Notes: generated from the sequence alone by a model not told the origin. Counted from the first letter of the stretch, positions 50,279-59,634 are shown. The stretch is 64,000 nucleotides of DNA from Pseudogemmobacter sp044142105 (GCF_044142105.1 NZ_JBGTYM010000003.1:62001-126000); one strand, 5' to 3'. Numbers and translations: made by a program.

Positions 50279-51358
50279 TCAGCCCCTGACGGCCTTTTGT
50301 CGGGCGGTCACAAACTTGCGCGCGACGGACAGGAACTGTTCCATCGTCACGGTCGGTGGCTCGTCGGTGAAGCTGCCATTGTTGCGGGCGACGGCCATCT
50401 CGTCGGGAATGGCACGGCGGTTGACGAAGACCATGTCGATGGCGGGCATGCCCAGCATGAACTGGCCGAAATGCCCGGCCGCGACGAAGGCGCCCTGCCA
50501 TTCGGGGGTTTCGGGGGTGACGACGGGGATCCACCAAAGATAGCTGTAGCCCGCCACGCAGGGCTTGCGGCTGCCGTTCATCGCCTCGGCCGGGACGCAG
50601 ATCTTGGTGCTTTCGGCGACCCATTCGGCCGGCACGATCTGCTGCGCGCCCCAGGCGCCTTGCCGCGTCATGGTCAGCGCGATGCGGGCCATGTCGCGGC
50701 CCGACAGGAACAGATGATAGGCCAGGTAGCGCGATTGCCCGTTATAGCCCAGCATCCGCTGACGGTTGCGGTCGAAATCCTGGAATTGTAGCGGCTGGGC
50801 CAGATCCTCGTCCAGCGCCTGGAAGACCGAGCGCCCGGTCAGCTGTTCGAAGGCCGCGCCCAGGACGTTGAAATCCCAGTTGTTGTAATGGAAATACTGG
50901 CCCGGCGTCTTGCTGCCGCGCGCGGGCACATCCTTCATGTCGCCGCCCGGGCTGCCCGCCGGGTGATAGACGCCCGAGCTGCTGATCAGAAGATCGCGCA
51001 GCCGCGCGGTCTTTTCGATCGGCAGCAGACCGTCTTCCTCGTCGATGCCGAGATCGGCCATGGTCAGATCAAGGTCGATCTTGCCCTCGCAGACCGGCCT
51101 GCCCATCAGCATCGACAGGATGCTCTTGCGGGTCGAGGCCATGTAGCTGACCTCGGAAACGTCGCCATAGCTGTACAGCACCTCGCCGCCGCTGACCGCC
51201 ATGAACGAGGTGGTGGGCAGCGCATCCAGCGCCGCATCCGCTTCGGCGCGCAATCCCGCATCAAGGCCCAGGGCTTCGGGATCGGCGACCTGCTGCCAGT
51301 CGGCACCGGGGATGACCGCCTTCCTGGGGTCAGCTGCGTTCAGGCATGCAGAAAACAT
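50279..51358 (-). CDS. Serine hydrolase of the beta-lactamase/D-aminopeptidase family, cytoplasmic
   Basis: A 359-aa penicillin-binding-protein-fold enzyme. The S-x-x-K motif is Ser75-Thr-Arg-Lys78, the Y-x-N motif is Tyr158-Asn-Asn160, and HFGQ near residue 305 takes the place of the KTG box. No signal peptide is seen, unlike true beta-lactamases, so it acts inside the cell. Encoded directly after the oligopeptide-type importer, it probably hydrolyses the imported amide, peptide or ester. Not evidence of antibiotic resistance. Confidence 0.88.
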   Translation of the reverse strand: MFSACLNAADPRKAVIPGADWQQVADPEALGLDAGLRAEADAALDALPTTSFMAVSGGEVLYSYGDVSEVSYMASTRKSILSMLMGRPVCEGKIDLDLTMADLGIDEEDGLLPIEKTARLRDLLISSSGVYHPAGSPGGDMKDVPARGSKTPGQYFHYNNWDFNVLGAAFEQLTGRSVFQALDEDLAQPLQFQDFDRNRQRMLGYNGQSRYLAYHLFLSGRDMARIALTMTRQGAWGAQQIVPAEWVAESTKICVPAEAMNGSRKPCVAGYSYLWWIPVVTPETPEWQGAFVAAGHFGQFMLGMPAIDMVFVNRRAIPDEMAVARNNGSFTDEPPTVTMEQFLSVARKFVTARQKAVRG

Positions 51359-51395
51359 GGTCTTTCCTTCTTTCAGTTCGGTTCGACCGCTTGGG

Positions 51396-52385
51396 TCAGT
51401 CGTTCAGATGGCAGGCCGAGCGATGCGCCGGGCCGATCTGGCGCAGTTCGGGCCGTTCCAGCGCGCAGCGCGGCATGGCCAGGGGACAGCGCGGGTGGAA
51501 ATGGCAGCCCGAGGGTGGGGCGAGCGGGCTGGGGATTTCCCCCGTGATCGGCGCATAGTGGCGCCGCTTGGTGTCAAGCTGCGGGATTTCCTGCAAAAGC
51601 GCGCGGGTGTAGGGATGCGCGGGATGGGCGAACAGCTCGGCCACCGGCGCCTCTTCGACGATCCGGCCCAGATACATGACGACCACCCGGTCCGAGATAT
51701 GTTCGACGACCGAAAGGTCGTGGCTGATGAACATGTAGGTCAGGTTCAGGTCGCGGCGCAGATCCATGAACAGGTTCAGGATCTGCGCCTGGATCGACAC
51801 ATCCAGCGAGGCCACGGATTCATCGCAGATCAGCATGTCGGGCTGCACCGCCAGGGCGCGGGCGATGCCGATCCGCTGGCGCTGCCCGCCGCTGAACTGA
51901 TGCGGAAAACGCCGGCTCATCGCCGGATCAAGCCCGGCGCGGCGCATCTGCTCGGCGACGTAATCGGCCAGGCCCGCGCGGGTGGTCTTGCCATGGCGCA
52001 GCGCGGCGGCGCCGACGATCTCGTCGACGCGATGGCGCGGGTTCAGCGACGAGGACGGATCCTGAAAGATCATCTGCACGTCCAGCCGGGCCTGCGCGGC
52101 CTGCCGGTCGGGCATCTCGGCCAGGGTCTGGCCCTTGTAGCGGATCTCGCCGGCGCTGGCGTCAAGGATGCCGGCGACGATGCGGCCCAGCGTCGACTTT
52201 CCGCAGCCGGATTCGCCGACGATCCCCACCACCTCGCCGCTGCCGACCGCCAGGCTGACATCGTCCAGCGCATGCACCACCGGCTTTGGCGCCTTCAGCC
52301 CCGCCCGTTCGGCCAGACGCTCGACCAGTTCCGACTTGCGCGAGAAGCGCTTGCTGACATGGGTGATCTCGATCCGCGGGGTCAT
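51396..52385 (-). CDS. Oligopeptide-type ABC ATPase, OppF/DppF
   Basis: A 329-aa ATPase: Walker A GESGCGKST, Q-loop MIFQDPSSSLNPRH, signature FSGGQRQRIGIARAL, Walker B MLICDESVASLD, switch FISHDLSVVEHI. The C-terminal oligopeptide-transport extension is HPYTRALLQEIP then GCHFHPRCPLAMPRC, whose cysteines form the usual Fe-S-like motif. It overlaps the OppD-type gene by ATGA. Confidence 0.95.
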   Translation of the reverse strand: MTPRIEITHVSKRFSRKSELVERLAERAGLKAPKPVVHALDDVSLAVGSGEVVGIVGESGCGKSTLGRIVAGILDASAGEIRYKGQTLAEMPDRQAAQARLDVQMIFQDPSSSLNPRHRVDEIVGAAALRHGKTTRAGLADYVAEQMRRAGLDPAMSRRFPHQFSGGQRQRIGIARALAVQPDMLICDESVASLDVSIQAQILNLFMDLRRDLNLTYMFISHDLSVVEHISDRVVVMYLGRIVEEAPVAELFAHPAHPYTRALLQEIPQLDTKRRHYAPITGEIPSPLAPPSGCHFHPRCPLAMPRCALERPELRQIGPAHRSACHLND

Positions 52386-53359
52386 GCGGCCTCTCCCTCG
52401 GTCACGGGATGGAAACAGCGCAGAAGCCGCCCCTCGGTTTGCGTCACTGGCGGCGCGGCCAGGCAGGCCTCGGTCGCGCGCGCACAGCGCGGCCGGAAGG
52501 CGCAGCCCTGGGGCAGGGCGGCGATGGCCGGGGTGGTGCCGGTGATCTGTTTCAGATGCTGTCCGCGCGGATTGCGCGAGGGCAGGCTGCCGATCAGCCC
52601 ATGGCTATAGGGATGGCGCGGGGTGCGGATGACCGTATCGACATCGCCATGTTCCACGATCCGGCCAGCATACATGACGGCCACCCGGTCGGCGAGGCCG
52701 GCAATCACCGACAGGTCATGGGTGATCCAGATCAGCCCGGTGCCATGGTCGCGCGCCAGCCGCTGCACCACGGCCAGGATCTGCGCCTGGATCGTCACGT
52801 CCAGCGCGGTTGTCGGCTCGTCGGCGATGATCAGGTCGGGGCGGTGCAGCAGGGCGATGGCGATGGCCACGCGCTGCCGCATCCCGCCCGAAAACTGGTG
52901 CGGATAGGCACGCAGCCGTTCTTCGGGGCTCGGGATGCCCACCATTCCCAGCGCATCGCGGGCCCTTTCGCGCGCGACAGTCTTGCTGACCTTCTCATGC
53001 GCCAGGATCGTCTCGATCATCTGGGTGTCGATGCGCAGCACCGGGTTCAGCGTCATCGCCGGATCCTGGAAGATCATCGCGATGCGGTTGCCGCGCAGCG
53101 CCCGCATCCGCGGCTCGGGCAGCGTCCGCAGATCCTCGCCCTTGAACAGGATCTGCCCGCCGCTGACCTGGCCCGGCGGGTCGATCAGCCCCATGATCGA
53201 AAAGCCGGTGACCGACTTTCCCGACCCGGATTCCCCGACCAGCCCCAGCACCTGGCCGCGGTTCAGGCTGAAGCTGACCTGGTCGATCACGGTGACGCGG
53301 CCGGCATCGGTGGCGAATTCGGTCCGCAGGTTGCGGATCTCCAGCATGGGGGCAGTCAT
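52382..53359 (-). CDS. Oligopeptide-type ABC ATPase, OppD/DppD
   Basis: A 325-aa ATPase: Walker A GESGSGKSV, Q-loop MIFQDPAMTLNPVLR, signature FSGGMRQRVAIAIAL (Met for Gln, normal in OppD), Walker B LIIADEPTTALD, switch WITHDLSVIAGL. The C-terminal extension has GCAFRPRCARATEAC. It overlaps both neighbours by 4 bp. With OppF it forms the ATPase pair that the first importer of this window carries as a single fused chain. Confidence 0.95.
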   Translation of the reverse strand: MTAPMLEIRNLRTEFATDAGRVTVIDQVSFSLNRGQVLGLVGESGSGKSVTGFSIMGLIDPPGQVSGGQILFKGEDLRTLPEPRMRALRGNRIAMIFQDPAMTLNPVLRIDTQMIETILAHEKVSKTVARERARDALGMVGIPSPEERLRAYPHQFSGGMRQRVAIAIALLHRPDLIIADEPTTALDVTIQAQILAVVQRLARDHGTGLIWITHDLSVIAGLADRVAVMYAGRIVEHGDVDTVIRTPRHPYSHGLIGSLPSRNPRGQHLKQITGTTPAIAALPQGCAFRPRCARATEACLAAPPVTQTEGRLLRCFHPVTEGEAA

Positions 53360-54240
53360 CTTTGAGCGGCCTTCGGATCAAGGATCTGGCGCATCCGGTC
53401 GCCGACCAGATTGATCGAGAAGATGGTGACCAGAAGGGCGATGCCGGGGAAGAGGCTGACCCAATAGGTGCCTGACAGCATCAGCTCGTACCCGTTCGAG
53501 ATCAGCAGCCCCAGCGAGGGTTCGGTGATCGGCACGCCCAGGCCCAGAAAGCTGAGCGTCGCTTCCAGTGTGATGGCGCGGGCGATCTGCATGGTCAACA
53601 GCACGATCAGCGGCGAGATGCAGTTCGGCAGCAACTGGCGCAGGATCATGTTGGCATGGCCCATGCGCAGCGCCTTGGCGGCCTCGACATAGTCGCGGCG
53701 CATCTGCGACAGGGCGGTGCCGCGCGCGGTGCGGGCATAGGTGGCCCATTCGACGATCACGATGGCCAGCACGACATTGCCGATGCTTTTGCCCAGCAGC
53801 GCCAGGATCAGCAGGGCCGACAGGATGGTCGGCACCGACATCTGCAGGTCCACCAGCCGCATCATGAAGGTCTCGACCCGGCCGCCGATATAGGCGGCGG
53901 TCAGCCCGAACAGCGTGCCCAGAACAAAGGCCAGCGCGGCCGAGCCGATCCCGACGATCAGGCTGATGCGCAGCCCGTACAGGATCGCCGAGAACATGTC
54001 GCGCCCTTGCCCGTCCGAGCCCAGAAGAAAGGTGAAGCCCGCATAGGCCTGTTCGCCGGGCGGCAGCCGGCTTTCCAGAATGTCCAGCTGCAGAAGGTCA
54101 TAGGGGTTCTGCGGCGACAGGACGGGGGCGAAAATCGCGGCCAGCAGCACCAGAACCGTGCCGATCAGCCCGATCACCGCCAGGGGCGAGCGGGCATAGA
54201 CGCGCAGGAAGCGGAAGAATGCGGAAAACGTGGATCTCAT
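53356..54240 (-). CDS. Oligopeptide-type ABC permease, OppC/DppC
   Basis: A 294-aa permease with six hydrophobic segments; the coupling loop reads RTARGTALSQMRRDYVEAAK and is followed by LRMGHANMILRQLLPNCISP. FLGLGVPITEPSLGLLISNG is the family's C-terminal block. It follows the OppB-type gene by 1 bp. Confidence 0.94.
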   Translation of the reverse strand: MRSTFSAFFRFLRVYARSPLAVIGLIGTVLVLLAAIFAPVLSPQNPYDLLQLDILESRLPPGEQAYAGFTFLLGSDGQGRDMFSAILYGLRISLIVGIGSAALAFVLGTLFGLTAAYIGGRVETFMMRLVDLQMSVPTILSALLILALLGKSIGNVVLAIVIVEWATYARTARGTALSQMRRDYVEAAKALRMGHANMILRQLLPNCISPLIVLLTMQIARAITLEATLSFLGLGVPITEPSLGLLISNGYELMLSGTYWVSLFPGIALLVTIFSINLVGDRMRQILDPKAAQR

Positions 54241-54241
54241 C

Positions 54242-55213
54242 TCACTCTCCCTGCAGGCGGATGCGCGGGTCGAGGAGCCGGTACAGGATGTCGACGACCA
54301 GATTGATCAGCACGAACATCAGCACCACCAGCATCAGATAGGCCACGATCACCGGCCGATCGAGCGCGGCGATGCTGTCGATGATGATCTTGCCCATGCC
54401 CGGCCAGGCAAAGATGGTTTCGGTCACCACCGAAAAGGCGATGGTCGTGCCGATATCCAGCCCGACCACGGTCACGACCGGGATCATCACATTCTTCAGC
54501 ACATGCACGGTCAGGATCCGCCGCGGCGCCAGGCCCTTGGCGCGGGCGAATTTGACATAATCGCTGGACATCGCCTCGCGCACGCCGCTTTCGGTCAGCC
54601 GGGTGACCATCGAGACGTTGAACAGCGACAGGCTGAAGGCGGGCAGGATCAGATGGCGCAGCCCGTCCCAGGTCAGGAAGGACCAGCCCACGCCCAGAAC
54701 CATGATGGTCTGGCCGCGGCCGGAACTGGGCAGCCAGCCCAGCCAGACGCTGAAGATCATGATCAACAGGATGCCGACCCAGAAGATCGGCAGGCTGAAG
54801 CCCAAGATCGAGCCGGTCATGATCGTCTGCGCCGTCAGGCTGTGCGGGCGGCGCCCCGCGATCAGGCCCAGCGGCAGGCCGATGATCAGCGACAGCAGCA
54901 CCGCGAACAGCGCCAGCTCCAGCGTGGCCGGCAGGCGCGACAGGATCAGCGCGACGGCGGGTTCCTTGAACACGTAGCTGACCCCCAGATTGCCCTGCAC
55001 CATCCCCTTCAGGAACATCAGGAACTGGATGTGCAGCGGCTGGTCCAAGCCCAGATCGCGGATCAGCCGCAGCCGCTCCTCATGCGTGGCCTCGGCGGGC
55101 AGCAGCGTCTCGACCGGGCTGCCGATCAGCTGCAGCGCCAAGAACAGCAGCGCCGCCATGGCCAGCGCGACCAGGGCCGCCTGAAGGAGTCTTTGAAAGA
55201 TCCAGAGTGTCAT
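54242..55213 (-). CDS. Oligopeptide-type ABC permease, OppB/DppB
   Basis: A 323-aa permease. The N-terminal helix is followed by a periplasmic loop with EERLRLIRDLGLDQPLHIQF; the coupling loop is REAMSSDYVKFARAKGLAPR, then LTVHVLKNVMIPVVTVVGLD. GLGKI-like ending is WPGMGKIIIDSIAALD. It is 138 bp downstream of the binding-protein gene, with a hairpin between them. Confidence 0.94.
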   Translation of the reverse strand: MTLWIFQRLLQAALVALAMAALLFLALQLIGSPVETLLPAEATHEERLRLIRDLGLDQPLHIQFLMFLKGMVQGNLGVSYVFKEPAVALILSRLPATLELALFAVLLSLIIGLPLGLIAGRRPHSLTAQTIMTGSILGFSLPIFWVGILLIMIFSVWLGWLPSSGRGQTIMVLGVGWSFLTWDGLRHLILPAFSLSLFNVSMVTRLTESGVREAMSSDYVKFARAKGLAPRRILTVHVLKNVMIPVVTVVGLDIGTTIAFSVVTETIFAWPGMGKIIIDSIAALDRPVIVAYLMLVVLMFVLINLVVDILYRLLDPRIRLQGE

Positions 55214-55274
55214 TCTATGTCCGGTCTGACAGCCCCGCGACCGGGGGCGCGCGCGCCGTGTCGATCATGGCGGT

Positions 55275-55290
55275 CGGGGAATGCGCCCCG
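55275..55290 (-). promoter_or_regulatory. Intercistronic hairpin between binding protein and permease
   Basis: CGGGG (55275-55279) and CCCCG (55286-55290) form a stem with a 6-base loop, nested inside GTGTCG (55258-55263) and CGACAC (55293-55298). The gap has no gene. Like the hairpins in the other importer operons, it probably protects binding-protein mRNA. Confidence 0.5.
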
Positions 55291-55351
55291 CGCGACACAG
55301 GCCGCGCGGTGCAGGAAGCCCAAGTCATTGCCTCAGGCCATGGGATTGGGC

Positions 55352-56914
55352 CTATTCAGGCTTGACATCCTTGGCCAGCGTGCGTTCGTCAATCCGCGGC
55401 TCATAGCTCAGCCCGTCGCGCATCGCCCAGGTGTTGGTCTGCTGGTACAGCGGCAGCACCGCGCCATCGTCCAGCGCAACCTTCACCGCGGCGATCAGCG
55501 CCTTTTCGCGCTCGGCATCGTCATAGAGGGTCAGCGCGGCGGCGGTCATCTCGTCCAGCTTCGGATTGGAATAGCCGGTATCGTTCGACGCCCCCAGACC
55601 GCGATCCTTGTCGGCCGTGCCAAGGACGTTGATCAGCATCGAGCTGGCATCGAAGGTGGCGTTGCCAAGACCCACAAGCTTCACCGCGAAATCCTTCATC
55701 TGCGCCGAATAGGTCGTCCAGGGCAGCGCCTCGACCGAGGTCTGCACGCCGATCCGCGTCCACATCTGCGCCACCGCCTGCACCACTTCGGGCGCGTTCG
55801 GATAGCGGTCGTTCGGGACATGCAGGGTCAGCTGGAACCCGTCAGGATAGCCCGCCTCGGCCAGAAGCGCCTTGGCCTTTTCCAGATCCTGCGCCGGCAC
55901 CGGAATGTCGGGCGAATAGGAGAAAGCGCCCTCGGGCAGCCATTGGCCCGAGGCCTTGGCGGTGCCTTCCATGATCCGGTCGACGATCAGCTCGCGGTTC
56001 AGCGCGATCGACAGCGCCTGACGCACACGCACATCGGCCAGCGGGTTTTCGGCCAGTTCCTCGCCCTTGGGGCCGCGGATGAACTTCATCGGCGCGCCGG
56101 TCTGGGGCGAGCTGATGAGATAGATCACCCGCAGGCCCGGCGTGCTGGTCACCTTGATGCCATCGGTGCCTTGCAGACGCGCGATATCGGCGGCGGCCGG
56201 GGTGTCGATGATATCGACATCGCCGGCCAGGATGGCGGTCGTGCGGCCGCCCGCGCTGGAGATGACGCGATAGGTGACATTGTCCCAGGCAACCTCGCCG
56301 CCCCACCAGTCGGGGTTGCGTTCCAGCCGGATCTGGTCGCCCTGCCGGAATTCGACGAAGCGGAAGGCGCCGGTGCCGATGGCGGCCTTGCCCGAGTTGT
56401 AATCGGTGGTGTCAGCGCCTTCGCCGGCATGGCGCGAGACGATGGCGATATTCGCCAGATCGCCCGGCAGGTTGGGCGAGGGGGCGTGGGTGGTGATCTT
56501 CACGGTGCGGTCATCCACCGCCTCGACCTTGGCCACCGCCCGCAGGAAGCCGCCGAAGCCGCCGGGGCTGTTCGGCACGTCGCGCGCGCGGTCGAAGGTG
56601 AAGACGACGTCATCGGCGGTGAAGGCCACGCCATCATGCCATTTCACGCCCTCGCGCAGGGTGAAAAGCCATTCGGTTTCGCCCACCGGCTTCCAGGTCT
56701 CGGCCAGGCCCGGCAGCAGCTTGCCCGCGGCGCTGCGCTCGGTCAGCCGGTCGAAGATCTGCATCGCGATGCTGTTATTCGGCGAGGCATTATAGAAATG
56801 CGGGTCGATCGAGGTGGCCGTGCCGCCGACACCGATCGTCAGATCCTCGGCCGCGACCGGCGCGGCGAGTGCAGCCGCGCAAAGGGCAGAATAGAGTATG
56901 CGTCGAAATTTCAT
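55352..56914 (-). CDS. ABC transporter substrate-binding protein, family 5 (peptide/opine type)
   Basis: A 520-aa periplasmic receptor. The signal peptide is about 1-22 (ILYSALCAAALAAPVAA). LAETWKPVGETEWLFTLREG and WHDGVAFTADDVVFTFDRA are the family signature. GGAGGGATG lies upstream of the ATG at 56914. First gene of the second oligopeptide-type importer; the cytoplasmic serine hydrolase downstream suggests an amide- or peptide-like ligand. Confidence 0.93.
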   Translation of the reverse strand: MKFRRILYSALCAAALAAPVAAEDLTIGVGGTATSIDPHFYNASPNNSIAMQIFDRLTERSAAGKLLPGLAETWKPVGETEWLFTLREGVKWHDGVAFTADDVVFTFDRARDVPNSPGGFGGFLRAVAKVEAVDDRTVKITTHAPSPNLPGDLANIAIVSRHAGEGADTTDYNSGKAAIGTGAFRFVEFRQGDQIRLERNPDWWGGEVAWDNVTYRVISSAGGRTTAILAGDVDIIDTPAAADIARLQGTDGIKVTSTPGLRVIYLISSPQTGAPMKFIRGPKGEELAENPLADVRVRQALSIALNRELIVDRIMEGTAKASGQWLPEGAFSYSPDIPVPAQDLEKAKALLAEAGYPDGFQLTLHVPNDRYPNAPEVVQAVAQMWTRIGVQTSVEALPWTTYSAQMKDFAVKLVGLGNATFDASSMLINVLGTADKDRGLGASNDTGYSNPKLDEMTAAALTLYDDAEREKALIAAVKVALDDGAVLPLYQQTNTWAMRDGLSYEPRIDERTLAKDVKPE

Positions 56915-57258
56915 GTCATCCCTCCGAAACTTCAGGCTCGCCGGTGGCCCCCTGCACCAGAATGGACAGGTGGCTGACCCAGCGTCAGCGCGATTCGGCT
57001 GCCGCCGATGGGAGGGCATCGTTGGTCAAACCAGAACATTGATCAAATTCATAATATTCTCGCACTCGATCCACTGCGTGGATAATGATGGGCCGTCTTT
57101 CCGCGGGTGATGCGAACACGGCCATTCGCGGATTCGTACACTGCCGGATCGACATTTTTGTCGTAAGCCATTGGTAGGAATGCTTTTCTAGGACCAGATG
57201 CTGCACGCAATGGTCAGGAAGCATAAGGGCTTGGCGCGGCTGGGCGGCTTCTGGCGGT
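56915..57258 (-). promoter_or_regulatory. 344-bp promoter region of the second peptide-type importer
   Basis: No gene is supported. It contains the inverted repeat ATCCAC-TGC-GTGGAT (57069-57083), a TTGATCAA palindrome (57039-57046), and AT-rich DNA between. These are candidate operators for the LysR protein at the end of the operon or for the MocR protein upstream. No clear -35/-10 pair was assigned. Confidence 0.45.
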
Positions 57259-58863
57259 TCACCTGGCCGAGGTGTTGGCGGTGTTCGTGACGATGCCGGC
57301 TTTCAAGATGGCGCATTGCGTCTTTCGGCTGGGCGCACGGGAGGCCGAGGCCGGCAAGCCCGCGCCGGTTGGTGGCGCGGAAAAGGTCCCGGTGGAGCGC
57401 TGTTCGGCGACCAGATCGGCCAGTAGCGCAAGGCCGGGCCGGATCCGGTCCTGACCGATGGACGAGACGCCGATGCGGAACCTGTGGGCCCCCTGCGCGC
57501 GGCACCAATAGCAGGGCGCCACCGCTTCGATCACGATCCCCCGCGCCAGCGCCGCCCGGGCCAGCGCATCGGCTTGCAGCTGGCGCTGGGGGTCGGTCAG
57601 CAAGAAATTCGTGCCACCGAATTCGCTGACCACCTCAAGCCCCGGCAGACTGTCGGCCAAAGCGGCATTGGCGATGCGCCAGCGCTGTTCGTGATCACGC
57701 TTCAGCCGACGCAGGAGCCGGTCGTAATAGCCAAGATCGACAAAGGCCGCCGCCGTCTGCTGGAGGATGATGGGCGGGTGCCTGAGGATCATGCCCCGGC
57801 TGTCGCGCGCCGCCGCCACGAAATCGGGCGAGGCGTTCAGGTAGCCCAGCCGCAGCCCCGGCGATAGACCCTTGGACAGGCTGCCAAGATAGATCACCCG
57901 CCCGCGGTCATCCTGCGCGCGCAGCGACAAGGGCGGGACCTGTCGATAGTCGACATCGCATTCGTAATCGTCCTCGACGATGTAGAAGTCATGTTCCTCG
58001 GCCGCATCCAGCAGCGCGCGGCGCCGCGCGGGTGACATGGTGACCGTGGTCGGAAACTGCCGGTTCGGGGTCACGAAGACTAGATCGACGCCGCGCAGCC
58101 TGTCGTCGACGACCAGCCCCTCGGCATCGACGGGCTGAAAGCGGACCGAGCCGAAATTGGTGGTCAGGATCTTGCGGGCATCGGGATAGCCCGGATCTTC
58201 CATCGCGGCCATCCGGTCGCGCCCGCCGAACAGAAAGCTGATGAGGTACAGTCCGTTCTGCGACCCCAGGGTGATCAGCGTCGAGCCGGGATCGGCGGCG
58301 ATGCCGCGGCTGGGCAGGATGCGCTGGTTGACCTGACGGATCAGGTCGGGGCTGTCGGCATAATGCCCATCCGAAGACCAGATCTTCAGATCCTTGCGGT
58401 TCATCGCCAGCCGCGCGCATTCGCGCCATTCGGCGACCGGAAAGTCGTTTTCGCTGATCTGGTTGCAGACGAAGGGATAGGGCTGGGCGAACCAGTTCTG
58501 CGGCCGGAAGATCGTGTCGATCCCGTCGGCCCGCCGCGCGAGGTTCAGCTTCTGCACGATCCGCGCCGGTTTCTTTTCTGGCGCCGGGGCCTGGGCGATC
58601 AGTCCCGGATGCACGCCGGGACCCAGGCGCACGAAAAAACCCGAGCGCGGCCGGGCGGTGATCAGCTGTTCGTCCTGCAGGGTCTGATAGGCGGCGATCA
58701 CCGTGTTGATCGACACGCCGACGTCGCGCGCCAGCAGGCGGCACGAGGGCAGTTTCAGCCCCGTGGCGATCCGTCCCTCGAAGATCATCCGCGAGATCTG
58801 CGCGGTGATCTGATCGCTCAGCCCGATGCTGCGCGTCCGGTCGATGTCGATCCGCAGCTTCAC
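57259..58863 (-). CDS. MocR/PdxR-type GntR regulator with aminotransferase-like domain
   Basis: A 534-aa regulator. An N-terminal GntR winged helix (about 10-80, RLLARDVGVSINTVIAAYQT) is fused to a fold-type I aminotransferase domain (about 115-490); Lys331 in LGSLSKGLSPG is the PLP-binding lysine, and VEDDYECDVDYR carries the cofactor Asp. MocR proteins sense PLP or PLP-amino-acid adducts and often control amine or taurine metabolism. The GTG at 58863 overlaps the DUF2182-like stop by GTGA. The C-terminal tail is Ser/Pro-rich and unmatched. Confidence 0.9.
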   Translation of the reverse strand: MKLRIDIDRTRSIGLSDQITAQISRMIFEGRIATGLKLPSCRLLARDVGVSINTVIAAYQTLQDEQLITARPRSGFFVRLGPGVHPGLIAQAPAPEKKPARIVQKLNLARRADGIDTIFRPQNWFAQPYPFVCNQISENDFPVAEWRECARLAMNRKDLKIWSSDGHYADSPDLIRQVNQRILPSRGIAADPGSTLITLGSQNGLYLISFLFGGRDRMAAMEDPGYPDARKILTTNFGSVRFQPVDAEGLVVDDRLRGVDLVFVTPNRQFPTTVTMSPARRRALLDAAEEHDFYIVEDDYECDVDYRQVPPLSLRAQDDRGRVIYLGSLSKGLSPGLRLGYLNASPDFVAAARDSRGMILRHPPIILQQTAAAFVDLGYYDRLLRRLKRDHEQRWRIANAALADSLPGLEVVSEFGGTNFLLTDPQRQLQADALARAALARGIVIEAVAPCYWCRAQGAHRFRIGVSSIGQDRIRPGLALLADLVAEQRSTGTFSAPPTGAGLPASASRAPSRKTQCAILKAGIVTNTANTSAR

Positions 58864-59621
58864 CGCAGGCCCCGGCTGGCGGCAAGGCGCAGGGCAAGGC
58901 CGGTCACCCGGCCCAGCGGGCGCCGCGCGGGCAGGGCCAGGGCGCCCGACAGGTGAAGCGCCAGCATCGCGGCCATGGCGACCAGGTTCATCAGCCCCAG
59001 TGGAAACATCAGCAAAAGCATGGGCGCGCAGCGTGCGAGGCCCCGCAGGGTTGCACGGGCGCCGGCGCTGATCGTGTCGGCGCGTGCGGCAGGGCGCGGA
59101 CGTCTGCCCAGCAGCGCCTGCGCCAGGATCGCCGCGAAGACGAACAAGGCCTGGGCCAGTGGATGTTCCACCCGCAGCGCGGGCGACAGCAGGCCCGCCG
59201 CCTGCGCGGCGATCTGACAAAGGGTGGCAAGCGCGCAGAAGCCCAGCAAAGCCAGCGCGCTGCCCGACCAGGCCCGCAGCGCGCCGAACGGCCAGCCGCC
59301 GCCCGCTTCTCTGTGATGCGCCAGCAGCGGTAGCACCATCGCCAGGGTCATCGCCGCCCACATCGCTGAAATCACGGCCGCCATGGCCAGGATCGGGCGG
59401 GCCGGGTCATAGGAACACAGCGACCCGGCATCCATCCAGACCCTTATGTCGCCGAAGCCCCACAGCCGCAGCCCGTCGATCAGCCCCATACCCGGCCCGA
59501 ACGGCGCCAGTGCGCCCCGGCGGGCCTGTTCGGCTGCCATGGCGGCAAGCCCGCCCCAGCCCGACAGGCACAGACCCGCCAGGGCCAGGCGCATCGCAGG
59601 GGCGGAGGCGGGCGGGCGCAT
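58860..59621 (-). CDS. DUF2182-like integral membrane protein
   Basis: A 253-aa protein with about six hydrophobic segments. MWAAMTLAMVLPLLAHHR resembles the DUF2182 hallmark WxxMxxAMMxP, and LLLMFPLGLMNLVAMAAMLA its last helix. The match is weaker than usual, and the CxxC-like metal motif seen in many members was not found. The ATG at 59621 avoids overlap with the TPR gene; an alternative ATG at 59681 has AAGGG upstream. It lies in the same transcript as the TPR and MocR genes. Confidence 0.65.
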   Translation of the reverse strand: MRPPASAPAMRLALAGLCLSGWGGLAAMAAEQARRGALAPFGPGMGLIDGLRLWGFGDIRVWMDAGSLCSYDPARPILAMAAVISAMWAAMTLAMVLPLLAHHREAGGGWPFGALRAWSGSALALLGFCALATLCQIAAQAAGLLSPALRVEHPLAQALFVFAAILAQALLGRRPRPAARADTISAGARATLRGLARCAPMLLLMFPLGLMNLVAMAAMLALHLSGALALPARRPLGRVTGLALRLAASRGLR

Positions 59622-59634
59622 CGGCGGCGGCAGC

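Noticed and set aside
50279..51358. Antibiotic-resistance beta-lactamase
   Set aside because: The protein lacks a signal peptide and KTG box and is embedded in a peptide-importer operon; the fold fits esterases and D-aminopeptidases equally well.
54230..56977. Long plus-strand open frame (over 900 codons) opposite the second peptide importer
   Set aside because: It is the antisense of well-supported importer genes, spans several of them, and is rich in Gln/Arg/His/Asp as expected for antisense reading of GC-rich genes.
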